Of a DNA stretch of 64,000 nucleotides, positions 51,467 through 62,602 are shown in pieces. Where the stretch lies: the NCBI RefSeq assembly GCF_018812025.1, contig NC_063049.1:36027447-36091446 (forward strand), in the 5' to 3' direction. Every line of letters starts with the position of its first letter. The first letter of the stretch is position 1. Made by a program: the position numbers and the translations under genes. The stretch comes from Megalobrama amblycephala. Lineage: Eukaryota; Chordata; Actinopteri; Cypriniformes; Xenocyprididae. The notes below the pieces were generated by a model. The model was given only the letters and a program-made list of their open reading frames with translations, was not told the DNA's origin and ran no database searches.

Positions 51467-51540
51467 CCTTTTCGAATGTCCATCAGTCGCAGATTCTGTT
51501 TGAGTGCTCTCACAACGCACTGCACAGCGTACAACATATA

Positions 51541-51787
51541 CTCTCAGAAAAACAGCAAAAATTTTACCTTTAGGGATACAATAGCTTGTCAAAGGGGTAG
51601 TACCCTCAAAAGTATACATTTGTCTTATCTACTCCTAAAGGGTGTATATTAGCCTTAAATATTACCTTAAAATACTCCCTTAATATACTAATATGCTCTT
51701 TTGAGGGGTGAATAAGGCACAAATGTGTACCTTTGAGGGTACTGCTCTAGTGTCAAGCTAAAGGTTTTTTTCTTCTGACCTTGTACC
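51541..51787. mobile_element. TIR repeat with TTACCTTTAGGG / GTACCTTTGAGGG motifs
   Basis: CTCTCAGAAAAACAGC followed by TTTACCTTTAGGGATACA on the left matches AGCTAAAGGTTTTTTTCTTCT on the right in inverted sense. GGGTACTGC and AGTACCC motifs are shared. This is a known common zebrafish-type repeat by recall. Confidence 0.6.
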
Positions 51788-52989
51788 TTGTAGAAATTGA
51801 CCATGGATGTAAAACCTCTGATTAACATGGCTGACATTTTTGCATAGTGACATGGTGTTAAAGGTTTAGAACAAACCTTTAACTAGAACGTTTGAGTAAT
51901 ATCAATACAGTGGCCATACACCAAGTCGGCAGTGTAGCGGGGGCCATGAATCACATGAATTCCCACAATTCTTTCTAAACCTGCCCTGCTGACTTACAAG
52001 CATTAGGGAACTCAACGGGTAGCTAAGAGAGCTATGTTCCTTAAGGTGTGAAGTGATTCACTTGCTCCTTTGGCAAGAGTAATGAAAAGTTAGACCGGGT
52101 GAGATTGAAATATCCCACTTGCTCAGGGCTGAAAGAGTGGAGTTAGAGCAGAAAGCAGATACCGTAACCCAGATTAAACAGTGCCTGGCGGCATTCATCA
52201 GACTTCAGCCTAACCTGGCAACATACAAATTACCTGTTGACCAAGAAGGTAAAAATGATGCATGGAAACAGCCAGAGCTGTTGCCCAGAGATGTTTGATT
52301 CATCCAGTATGAATGCCTGTGGTGTGGGCTGACAAGAAAAATAATTTGAGCTCTCCAAGGTGCTGACCAACGGGGCTTAGAGGTTTTTGTCTGAACAGAT
52401 AGAGAGGCTAGAAACAGACAACAATAGCAACACTGTTTCACACAGCTTATGTTGTTTTGGTGCCAACTAAGGACTATATCACATTTTTATACATTTTATA
52501 GCTCTGTTCTGAAACCTAGTGATCTGTCTACTCAAAGTTTCAATACGGTTTGGTTTTAGCATGTTGCTAAGCTAAGGATAATACTCTACATATTATCTAA
52601 TACACATTATCTACTTAGCACGGATATTAGGTAAAATTGTTCATTTTTGATGGATTTAACCATTAATATTGTTCAGTATTGAATTAATTGTCCACAATCT
52701 TGGATTTTTCAAATGAATTCTAGTATAGATTTAACTGTTTTTGTCAATATTGTTCTGTTCTGAAAGAAAAATAAGTCTTATTGCCATTTCTACCTCTATG
52801 TCCACCATCTTAGAATAATATTTTTATTGATCTTGCATTCTGGAATTGCCATCACTATGAGGAATATATGCGACTTTGTCCAAAAGAAGTTATCTTCGAA
52901 GGTAGCATTATGGAGTATTTAGAACACTCTAGCAACCATCCAAAAGACACTAGCAACCGCTTAATGCACTAAAATATTTCAGAAGACCC

Positions 52990-53450
52990 AAAAACTATAG
53001 AATAACACAAGATGCGTCACTCGTATTGTTTTGAATGGGAGAAAGTGAAACGCGCAATATGGCGGAATAAGTCCCGCCTTCTAAATAAGAGCCAATCGCC
53101 AATTAGTAAAGTCATCACGTCACTGCAGCTGTCGTTAGAAGCTCCGGTTCATATAGAAACTCAGACGCGCACCTCCGAAATGAGACACAAGAGGACAGCG
53201 CATGCACATTAGCTTGATCCAGCCTGAAAAATACAGTTTTTGGTCATGGTTCGAGCGTTTAGAAACAAAATTTATGAGACGGTTGTTGTCAGATTTCAGT
53301 GGTGATTTCAAATATGAAATTTAATTGAAAGCTTGGTGAACAGCTTTGGAGAATTTGATGTTTCCCCATTCAAAGAGATAGGAGCTGCACTTGCATGCCA
53401 AGAGAGGTGTTTCAAAGATGGCTGCCAAGTGAAATGACTTTGGAAGACCT
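52990..53450. repeat. dispersed repeat, class unknown
   Basis: The stretch beginning GATGCGTCACTCGTATTG and including GAATGGGAGAAAGTGAAACG is unlike the AT-rich flanks and resembles a repeat that I have seen in cyprinid sequence. No terminal repeats are found. Confidence 0.35.
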
Positions 53451-55533
53451 TAGTAATCGCATAGCAATGCATTGAAAAGCAAAAGTTTGCATCTACAATC
53501 TCAGTTTCTTTAGAAAATATATAAATTTAGCTCTAAAAATATTATGCTGTTGGAAAGAATGATTTATCAAGCTAATAAGCAATATTCATATTGTTATATA
53601 TTTATATAATTATCATCCTGTTATGGTTATGGATATTCCATTTCGTTTTCGTCTGTTAGAATATAGCCACAGACAAAGATGACTCAATTAATTTCAGTTT
53701 TGTAACTGGATTAGCCCTGTTTTCTTTTCTTGATGTTGTCATACAACATAGTCACTGATTGTCAACCGTTGAGTGCTTGAATCCATGTTTACTTCTGCCT
53801 CAGCTCTTCACAGCACAGATGGCTGGCTGAAGATCCTCCCTCAGTGGCCTGCTCACAATCAAAGGAGCGAGTGTGCATTTGGCAGGTCATTTTGGATAAG
53901 TGTCAGTTTGGAAAATGTAATCGAGACTTGAATGGCCCTCTGTGTTACTAGCAGCTTTTAGAATATCATGGGACAGAGAACAAAGCTCAAATATTATGTC
54001 AACCTCAGAGTCTCCTTTCTGTACATTTACCATTTAAAATATAGATTAGGGAAATGATTGTTATGTGGATTCATTGACTTTGCTGTAATTAGAGGTGTTT
54101 GCAAAAGCAAGCATCCCTATTATTATTATTGATCACACTTAGGGTTAGAGATTAGGAACAAATCCCTGAATCTTTCTGTTTGCGCTACAGCGACGACACC
54201 TGAAAAAATGTGGCTTTTACAGTGAGCTATTATTTTCTAAATAACTGGAAGTGTAATATTTGCCTAGTGGACATTAAAACGGGATAAACAGAATACATTT
54301 TTGCTCAGATACAATGTTACATACATACAATGGATAAATGTGCACTTTCCTTAAGAGTTTCAGTCTAGAAATACATGTAAATAAATGCTAACGGTACTTG
54401 TAGCAACTCAAGTGTGCGTAGGCTTTGTCAGTAGCCGTCTGTATGTGTGGATTGATCAACCAATGCACTTCTGTGGAAATTGTGTTGTTAGTTTTTTGCC
54501 TAATCAAGGCAGTAGAAGAATTCAGATAATGCATGGCACTTGTGCGATGGAGTGGAAGCAGCATATTCGTCCATTAAGATGCCAAACATGGAGGCTAATG
54601 ACAAACTAACCAGCATCACGTGCACATGAATCCTTCTTCACCTATGAATTATTCAGATGTTTTAATGCCCTGTTATGTTTTCTTTACAACAAGCAGAAAG
54701 CACTGAGCTTAAGCAAATGAAATGGCCGGCTTGTAATTCCTCTAAAAGTTCATCCACTTTTATTTGCCTTTCCCCTTCACCAACCCTGCAAAGCTCCAGG
54801 CACCAGTCTCTGAAACGGATGGCCACCGTCCTTAGCTAATGCGGTTAGGGAACAGATTCACAGAAGAAGGGTTTGAAATTACTGGTGCCTCGGCCATTAG
54901 GATTTCATTTCTCCCTGTAACTAATGGATTGGGAGTGACAGACAGCCGCTGCCCGATGCCTCCTCGGTGTTGCTTCGGTTTACATTCATCCATTGTGAGC
55001 GTAGTTGCTTAGGAAGCTATACCGGGAAGCTGAGAATCACATTTCTCACTAAACATGATGTATTTGTTTAGAAATGGACAAAGAAATTACATGCCTTACA
55101 GTATGTTGCTTGAAAGCTGGGAATAACAGTTTGTAACAGAATAAGATCAACCGTTTCGTAGCCCTTTTAAGCTGTACTGGATGCTTTCATACTTGTCATT
55201 TAGCAGATGTGTTTAATGCAAGGTGACATGCGGGTACACCAACGCAGGGATTGGCAAAAGAAACCAGCTCAATTTTTTTAGCCGCTCAGTCACCAAATGC
55301 CCTACATATGATTTCAAATCTAGGTTAGCAGAGCAAAGATGGACATGTTTTTTTTGAAGACCGACAAGTGGCACAGGCGTCTCATTTCAAAAGCGCTCTT
55401 GTTAGTCAGCTTTGGGGATATCTGCTTGTGCTGTTTGAAATGCTTGTTTGTTTTGCTCATTTGAAGTGATAATCATACATTTGAAGCATTCTGTGAAACC
55501 ACTAAAATAGCTCTTCTCTCTTTCTCTTTCCAG

Positions 55534-55576
55534 AAAACCGGACACTCTAACCGAACATTTGGGAGGTTCACTCATG
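55534..55576 (+). CDS. speg: SPEG small alternative exon
   Basis: A strong polypyrimidine acceptor (CTCTTTCTCTTTCCAG) precedes AAAACCGG, and a GTGTGT donor follows at 55577. The 43 bases encode KTGHSNRTFGRFTH plus the first base of the next codon. The exon accepts phase 0 from 47489 and donates phase 1, which joins the exon at 59296 to restore GAC (Asp). The identical Asp codon is formed when the long-form exon splices to 59296, so both isoforms share the downstream reading frame. Confidence 0.72.
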
Positions 55577-55965
55577 GTGTGTTTGGCTTTATAGATAACA
55601 GGTTATTACAAGAGAGATTTTATGATAACTCCTCAGAGTCTGTCAGTCATCTAATGTGTGGTCTTTGTTTAAAAGCGAGGATGCATTGATTTTGTTTTTC
55701 ACCCTACAATTTGAAAGAGAGTGCAGCTAATCTTGCAATATCCCTCTGGCAGAAGACATGGGAGAAATTCAAACCTGAAGGAACAAAACGGTCATGAGCG
55801 TGAATTTGATTTGAACTGGCGGCGCCCCACAGAAAGTTACATTGGAATTTTGATTGACGTGAAGAGGACTGAATTACAATTCAAAAATTGTCAAAATTTC
55901 AATTTTTTTTTTTTAAATATATCTATTTAGCTTAACATTTCTAATTTTCATTTAAGTTTTTTTTA

Positions 55966-56400
55966 AAGTGTTCCCAAAAATGAAAGTTCTGTCATCATTT
56001 ACTCTCCCTCATGTCGTTCCAAATCCGTAAGATTTTTGTTAATCTTCAAAACACAAATGAAGATATTTTTTATGAAATCTGAGAGATTGCTGTCCCTCCA
56101 TTGACAGTCCACGCAACTACCACTTTGACGCTTCAAAAAGTTCATAAAGAGATCATAAAACTAATCCATTTGAATTGAGTGGTTTAGTCCAAATGTTTTG
56201 AAGAGACACGATCGCTCTATATGATGAACAGATTTAATTTGGCCTTTTTATTCACATGTAAACATTCATCAACGCACACATCGACACACAATAACCAATG
56301 AGGTTCATTCTCGTGTGTTACGCAGCACTTTTGAGCTTCCACAAGAACCAATCAGGTTTGTTTTAAGTAAGAAATTCATATTTTGATTGGCCTGTTTGAC
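55966..56400. mobile_element. left half of an Angel-like MITE
   Basis: GTTCCCAAAAATGAAAGTTC followed by TGTCATCATTTACTCTCCCTC resembles the left arm of the family, then TTGACAGTCCACGCAACTAC. No right arm is found before the next repeat. Confidence 0.5.
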
Positions 56401-57240
56401 CATCCTTACAAGATCAATTGTTTGCACAACCACTGAAGTTCAGGAAAAATTCTTCTTAACCCTTTAAAACCAGATGTGTCGTCGGTGACACACCCAACCA
56501 AGCTCTATTCATGTTACCGTAACTCTTGAACCGCCATCGTAATAATTCAAATTGCTGCAGACAGTAGACAACATGGGCTTTTCGGCAATATAAGGGTTAT
56601 TACGTGGTAATTTCGTGCCTTCCGTCAGCAAATGGCAGCCGCTTTCGGGGAGAGCGGGTGGAAGGAGGATTTGAACGGAGAGATATGGAGCGCGGCCGTT
56701 TAGGGAGTTTTGAATCGCATAAATAATAGAAGAAACAAACAAAAACATGGGGAAGGAGTACACCGTCAATTGGGATGATTTTTGATAAGACTTGGGAGGA
56801 GGCTAAGTGAGACTTGCATTTCGCATTTGCTGTGTGCATCTGTATAATGTGTCCGTGCGGTAAATGTATGCGTGCCGATGCGTGCATATGTAGTATATGT
56901 ATGCATGTATAAAAAAAATTCTCCTGAATGAAAACTGTGCACCCAAGTGTCACAAAATGACTTGTATATATGTAAAATAGTTGAATTTTCAATGGTCAAT
57001 AACTGTAATTTATTGAAAGACAGTTGTTTTCTGAAAAAAATGACACCTTTGTTAGAGAATTTTATAATAAAAAAAAAAACCGGGCTATTTTAGCTTTAGG
57101 TTCTAAAGGGTTAATGTAGAAAACAAAACAAAAGTAGATGCCAGTGATGTTGTGCAGCAAGTACTAGTCAACCAGGACCAGTAAACTGTGCAAATGTGTC
57201 CATTCAACAGTTTGTCGCTGTGTTTAGTTAGCACACTGAT
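56383..57240. repeat. repeat unit A copy 1, split by a piggyBac-like MITE
   Basis: TTGGCCTGTTTGACCATCC (from about 56386) and CAGTGATGTTGTGCAGCAAG (from about 57142) reappear close together at 58770-58880. Copy 1 is interrupted by the insertion at 56460-57110. Confidence 0.65.
56460..57110. mobile_element. piggyBac-like MITE with TTAA duplication
   Basis: The ends CCCTTTAAAACC and GGTTCTAAAGGG are imperfect inverted copies beginning CCC, and TTAA is present on both sides (56456-56459 and 57111-57114). This combination is typical of piggyBac. The element is 651 bp with no transposase. The open frames at 56509-56999 are incidental. Confidence 0.72.
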
Positions 57241-58757
57241 AGTAAGCTGCTCGATATATCTAGTCCAGACTTCTTGTTTCAGTAGGAATTTAGGAAATAC
57301 ATCAACACAAGACAGAAAACTCTGCTTGTCAGGAGACTTCAGCAGGGCCACATGCTTGCAATCAGCCAAGAATTGGCGTCTACATTGATTACTTGTAAAA
57401 TTTGTTTCCAACTTAGAAGTAACATGCAAATCTGTGCCAAAACAAAGTCTTAAGTCTCTCTGGCATCTGGAGATTGATGATAAATAATTAAGATTTATGA
57501 TTCCTATCACTTTATACTCTGAGGCAAGCTCAAAAATTCATCTAGAATCCCTTTGAATATGTAATTGTAATCAATCTCTGGATCAGGGCTCTCCAATAAC
57601 CTCATCAGTGAAACCTAGAGGGCCTACATCAGAGGAAGTGTTCAGTTCAGACAAATATGATCTAAATTGTGTGCCCTAAATTGAGCATAAAGTACCTCCG
57701 CTGCTGCACTGCTCCCATTACCTCTCAGAGAAGCGTTTATTATAAATTACTGCTAATGGAGATATCATTCATATTCATGTCTGATAATTATAAAATAATT
57801 GAGTCTGCTTTATATCAGTTTTGAAAACATCTCCCCAATGCAAAAGCAAAGCAGATAGCCTACGTAATGCATCCTCAGTTTTAAGTACTGACTGTACATC
57901 TTTATGAATTGTCAGTGTTGTTGAAATTTGTGTTCCTGTTGTGATTTGTAATAAATCATTGTGTTTTTGATCATTATTGAAGATCCCAGTCGGTGTTGTG
58001 TTTGTGTGGTTGGATTTGAGAAGTCATGCTAGACAGATTTTCTGGAATTGTCTGTCTGCTCGCTCTGATAAAGAGGAGCCTGACAATGAATCAATTCACT
58101 TTATGTACAAAGGCACTATCATCTCAGCATCAATAATGCAAAAAGCTTAGCAGTGCTTAGCACTGAAGTAATTTATATGAACTGCTGACACTTTTGCATT
58201 GATGTGATGAGATTTTAGACATGGCTCCCTATAAAAGCTCTTTAAATTGAAACTATGCTTTAAAAATTAATTAGACAGGCAGAATTAATCTGGATTACTC
58301 TCTTTATCACATTCTCCATTTAAGATCAGGCTCTATTACAACATTTTCATTCATGGGAATTCATATTTCCTTTATTATATATGAACCTCATGAATTAAAA
58401 TGTTGTTTCTGATAATCCTTAATGTTTAGAAATACGAAGTAGATTATTTACCGCAGTACCATCTGTGCAACTAAATTAGCTTTGATCTCATTTAAAATGG
58501 ATGATAATTCAAAATTAACTGGCTTAACAATGTAGTATACATATGTTATTGAAAAATAGGCTCAAAACCCTTTATCTTGTCTGATATAAAATATTTGATT
58601 AACAATATCGGGAATTTGCTGCTCCTTTTACAAATTTGTACTGGCATGATTAAGTCAACAGGGTTTGATCTGCAAATAATCCAACATAATTGAAAATTAA
58701 ATTATTTCATTTAATGTGCAGATACTTTCTTTAACTAACTAAGCCTTTAAGTAAGTA

Positions 58758-58915
58758 GTTTGTATTTTGATTGGCCTGTTTGACCATCCTTACAAGCTCA
58801 AGTTTTCTATACGCAGAAAACAAAGCAAAAGCAGATGGCAGTGATGTTGTGCAGCAAGTGCTAGTCAACCAGGACCAGTAATCGGTGCAAATGTGTCCAT
58901 TCAGCAGTTTGTTAC
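58758..58915. repeat. repeat unit A copy 2, without the insertion
   Basis: It carries TTGGCCTGTTTGACCATCC and then CAGTGATGTTGTGCAGCAAG about 80 bases later, followed by GTCAACCAGGACCAGTAA, as in copy 1 on either side of the piggyBac-like element. A further short stretch present in copy 1 is also missing here. Confidence 0.65.
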
Positions 58916-59295
58916 TGTCTTATCTGTTTACTGGGATGGGATTCGTCTCTATAGTAACGGTGATGTCTTGTCTGCTTCTTTCCTCTGCCACTATGGAAGC
59001 GAAGTTTTCCGCTCCTGTCGGAAGCAAAGTTATGGTAATGTTTGTTTTCATCTTTGGGCTCAATGTAGTGGTTCGTCCCCTCCTTCCCCACCATGCTCCT
59101 ATTTCGTACACATTTCTATTTATTCATTTCATGGATCACTATGTGGCGACTGCTTTTTTATGCAATTGATACACTTTTCCTCAAAGAAGCAATAAATAGT
59201 TTACTTAAAATGTCATGATATGTTTTTATTTTCTTGGTTTGATATCCGTTACAGGTGGTGGTTTCTGACTAAAATGTCTTATTTCTTTGTGCTAG

Positions 59296-59397
59296 ACTCT
59301 GAGACTACAGAAGACGAAGCCGCTGAGCCACAAATACCCCTGGAAGCTAAAGAAGGAGCCAGAGGTTTTCAGGATGAGGCCCAACGAGTGCCTGCAG
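59296..59397 (+). CDS. speg: SPEG shared internal exon
   Basis: This is a 102-base, phase-1-symmetric exon between the acceptor TTTGTGCTAG and the donor GTAAATG. With the G of the previous exon it reads DSETTEDEAAEPQIPLEAKE and continues to RVPA. The acidic start DSET.ED resembles what I recall of the sequence directly after the first Ig domain of mammalian SPEG (DSETAEDD). The region is predicted to be disordered. The next exon lies beyond the window. Confidence 0.82.
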
Positions 59398-59693
59398 GTA
59401 AATGACACTTTCAAAATGAGCTATTATGTCAAGTCAACCTTTCAAATACAGACCTGTCTTAAGATGTATATTATAGCAGAGCTTAAGTTTTTTTTTTTTG
59501 TTTTTTTGTTTTTTAAGAAATTAGTACTTTTATTGTATTCTATTTCAAATAGAATGCTCTTTCCACAACAATAATAAGCAGCACAACTGTTTTCAATATT
59601 AATGATAATAAGAAATGTTTCTTAAGCACCAAATCTATGGCAAGCCATTTTAACATTTAATCCTTAAAATGCACTAGTATCTATTTTCATGCT

Positions 59694-59900
59694 ACTAGTA
59701 CTTATTTTTTCTATGCTAGTATTTATTTCATTAGAGACTAGTGCGTATTTCTTTATTACTATTTCTATTTCTTATTTATTAGATACCGGTACTCATTCAT
59801 TAGATACTAGTACCTATTAAATAGATACTAGTAGTTATTTATTAGATACTAGTATTTATTGTTTAATACTAGTAATTATTCATTAAATACTAGTATGATA
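59694..59900. repeat. 21-bp minisatellite (GATACTAGTA..TTATT..TTA)
   Basis: About ten imperfect units with a 21-base period, each containing ACTAGTA, the last four nearly regular. A further unit (AAGTACTAGTTGTAATTTTT) lies at 60657 on, after the inserted element at 59905. Confidence 0.8.
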
Positions 59901-59904
59901 GTAA

Positions 59905-60655
59905 AGGCTCCGGTATACTTCAAACGAACTTCTTTTTCGTTCTTCGTTTAGGGGTAAAACGAAGTTTGAAACGTGTGACCAGCGATATACTGTAAACGAA
60001 CATCTGACGCCGCCCACACTGCTAAGAGCGACGGTTAGATGAATATGTAAATATGTGCCATGCACAGAAAATTTCTTCTCTTCTCAGTAACAAAATAAAC
60101 ACAACAAAAATGAGAAAACAGTAAGCATTTATTATTGAAAGCATAAGAAAAGCGTTTTATCATAACAGCATGGGAATGTTAGCACTAGCTCTGCAAAGTA
60201 GCACTCCAGTCACGTCACGTCTTCATATAGCACTTTATTCAATAGACTGCTTAAAATCAAACAGCTTTACAGTATCAAACATGAAAAGTGTTAGTGCCTC
60301 ATTTTTTTACAAGCACAACTTCATTTTGTACTATAAAGCAGCTATCTAGTCTGTTCATGTTTTCACCCGCGCAGATCTTACCTCAACAAACTCTACAGAT
60401 CAAATGAGTCAGAAACGCGGTCCACGCGAGTGAAGGCGGAGCCTCAGCGCACACCTTCTGTTATGTTATCGTCACTGGCCAATGGTAGTAAGAAGGTGTT
60501 TTGGTGCTGGAACGAACTTTTCCTGAAAGTTCGCTTTGGCAAGCCGTTTCGAACTTCAAAAAGAACACAAAATGAACTTCGTTTTGGCCTGATTTTGTTT
60601 GAAATTACGTCACATCAGTTCTTTCTTCGATTTTGTTTGAAGTACACCGGGGCCT
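59905..60655. mobile_element. PIF/Harbinger-type MITE in the minisatellite
   Basis: AGGCTCCGGTATACTTCAAA and TTTGAAGTACACCGGGGCCT are inverted ends, flanked by TAA at 59902-59904 and 60656-60658. The subterminal CGAACTT/AAGTTCG motif repeats on both arms. The frame at 60430-60687 belongs to the element. Confidence 0.82.
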
Positions 60656-60781
60656 TAAGTACTAGTTGTAATTTTTCTAACAAGTAATGTATATACTGAG
60701 CCTGTGTTCTGACATAGAACCTGAAAGCGCTGAACGTAAACAGCGTATGAGAATGCCACAGAAGAGAAGATATTGTTTAAT

Positions 60782-61063
60782 AAAGTCGTTATTTTTTTGT
60801 TTTTGCACACAAAAAGTATTCTTGTCACTTGATAAAATTAAGGTTGAACCACTGCAGTCGACTTTTTTAACAATGTCTTTGGTACCTTTCTGGACCTTGA
60901 AAGTGGTGGTTAAATTGCTATCTATGGACAAATCCTCTTGGATTTCATCAAAAATATCTTAATTTGTGTTCTGAAGATGAACGAAAGTTTTACAGGTGTG
61001 GAACGACATGAGGGTGAGTAATAAATGACAGAATTTTCATTTTTGGGTGAACTAACCCTTTAA
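60782..61063. mobile_element. left-truncated MITE, copy 5 of the 2266-3059 family
   Basis: It matches the right part of the family from AAAGTCGTTATTTTTTTG to the terminal GGGTGAACTAACCCTTTAA. The left arm and terminal repeat are absent. Confidence 0.8.
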
Positions 61064-61087
61064 GAATTAAACGTTAAAACAGCTTGC

Positions 61088-61361
61088 CATACCAAATCAG
61101 CATATTAGAATGATTTCTGAAGGATCATGTGACACTGATTATAGTAAAAGCTGCTGAAAATTCAGCTTAGCCATCACAGGAATAAATTACATTTTAAAAT
61201 ATATTAATATTAAAATAAAACTGTTATTTTAAATGGTAATACTTCACAATATACTGTTATGAATATTACTGATTTTACTGTTTTTGATCAAATAAATGCA
61301 GCCTTCTTTCAAAAACATTAAAAAAATCTTACTGACCTGAAACTTTTGAATGGTAGTGTAT
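61088..61361. mobile_element. fragment of the AAAGTTTGGGG-type element
   Basis: ATCAGCATATTAGAATGATT to AACTTTTGAATGGTAGTG, with the terminal repeat at the right end only. Same family as 27672-28260, 36736-38165 and 39212-40720. Confidence 0.75.
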
Positions 61362-62347
61362 GTACTGTACTGTACAAACCCCTTAGCCATTAAATGAATA
61401 GGTTTCCCAATAAAATGAAAATGAAGTGGGTTTACAGGAACTCTGAGCACTTACATATATTAAATACAAGATGCAGTGCAAGGATAAGCATTCAGACTGA
61501 GTAAACAGAAACATTAACAGGTGTGTGTGCAACAGTGTAAATATATATATTACATAATGTACATTTTTATTGCATAATGCCTGATATAATATTGAACAGT
61601 AAAAAGTAATAGAGCATACAGTAATGGCCTTTAACTGTTATAGATGGAGATTGGAATTTCTTCTTCCTGGATGTTCAGGTTCACAGTGGTCTGTACCAAA
61701 GTACAAAGACATTGTGTCCTGGGTGTGTGGGTATTGTGATTGAGGTTTCTTGCCCTTTTCCTCACCTTGAAGGTGATGACATCCTGGAGGGAGGACAGGG
61801 GTGTTGTTCCAAACCCTTATTCTGTTATTTTCTTTTGTAACATACGAAAAGACAATCTTTTCCATATAATGGCAGTACATAGCTACCACGGCTGTCAAGC
61901 TTCAAAAAACACCATTAAAAACTGCAACAGCATAGAAGCATAACAAAAGTAAGTAGTCAATACAACTTATGCAATATATTCCAGGTCCTCTGTAGCCATA
62001 CGATAGTTTTGATTTAAAAATGGCACGTTGACCAAACAGAACATTGTTTCTCATCTTTGAACATGACGAGCTGGTGAACATGACCTTTTCGGTGAATAAT
62101 GAGCTACATTTCAGTCTGATACTCACACAAAGCTATTGTATTGCTTTAGAAGACTTGGAATCTAGAGTCAAATAGACTATTTTTATAGTTCTTTTGTGGC
62201 TTTTTTATTTATTTTGGTTCTATCAAGCTTGGTCACAATCAACTGTGAATGTATGGAATTGCATACAGCATACAGATTTGGAAAGACATGAGGCTCAGTA
62301 AGTAATGACAGAATGTTCATGTTTCATGTTAATAAAAAAAAAAAATT

Positions 62348-62602
62348 AGGTAACACTTTTGTATAGGGAACACATATTCACTATTAACTATGACTTTTCT
62401 CTTAATAAACTCCTAATTTACTGATTATTAATAGTTAGTATGGTAGTTAAGTTTAGATATTGGGTAGGATTAAGAATGTAGAATATGGTCATGCAGAATA
62501 GGGCATTAATATGTGCTTATTAAGTACTTATAAACAGCCAATATTCTAGTAATATGCATGCTAATAAGCAACTAGTTAAAGACCCTAAAATAAAGTGTTA
62601 CC
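62348..62602. mobile_element. MITE with GGTAACACTTT ends
   Basis: AGGTAACACTTTTGTATAGG at the left and AAATAAAGTGTTACC at the right are inverted ends. The interior CTCCTAATTTACTGATTATT shows that it is an inverted copy of the element at 27708-27962. The flanking 3' sequence to the end of the window (62603-64000) shows no gene. Confidence 0.75.

Larger units (their letters stand above)
19401..59295 (+). other. SPEG intron 1 of the long form (about 40 kb)
   Basis: The interval is bounded by the donor at 19401 and the acceptor TTTGTGCTAG at 59295. It splits a codon after its first base: G from the first exon joins AC to give Asp. It contains an alternative SPEG 5' end at about 47 kb, a small exon at 55.5 kb and the repeats listed separately. 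Outside these, the stretches 20662-24083, 24562-26084, 28261-31208, 31482-33286, 42331-44008, 46115-46530, 51788-52989, 53450-55533 and 57511-58757 are AT-rich sequence in which I see no gene or RNA. Confidence 0.75.

Noticed and set aside
57103..57510. Minus-strand 135-codon open frame
   Set aside because: It overlaps repeat unit A, and no family is recognised. It could be a relic of a transposon protein, but nothing in the sequence proves coding use.
61638..61898. Minus-strand 86-codon frame
   Set aside because: No homology recognised, no splice signals fitting either gene, and ordinary intronic composition.
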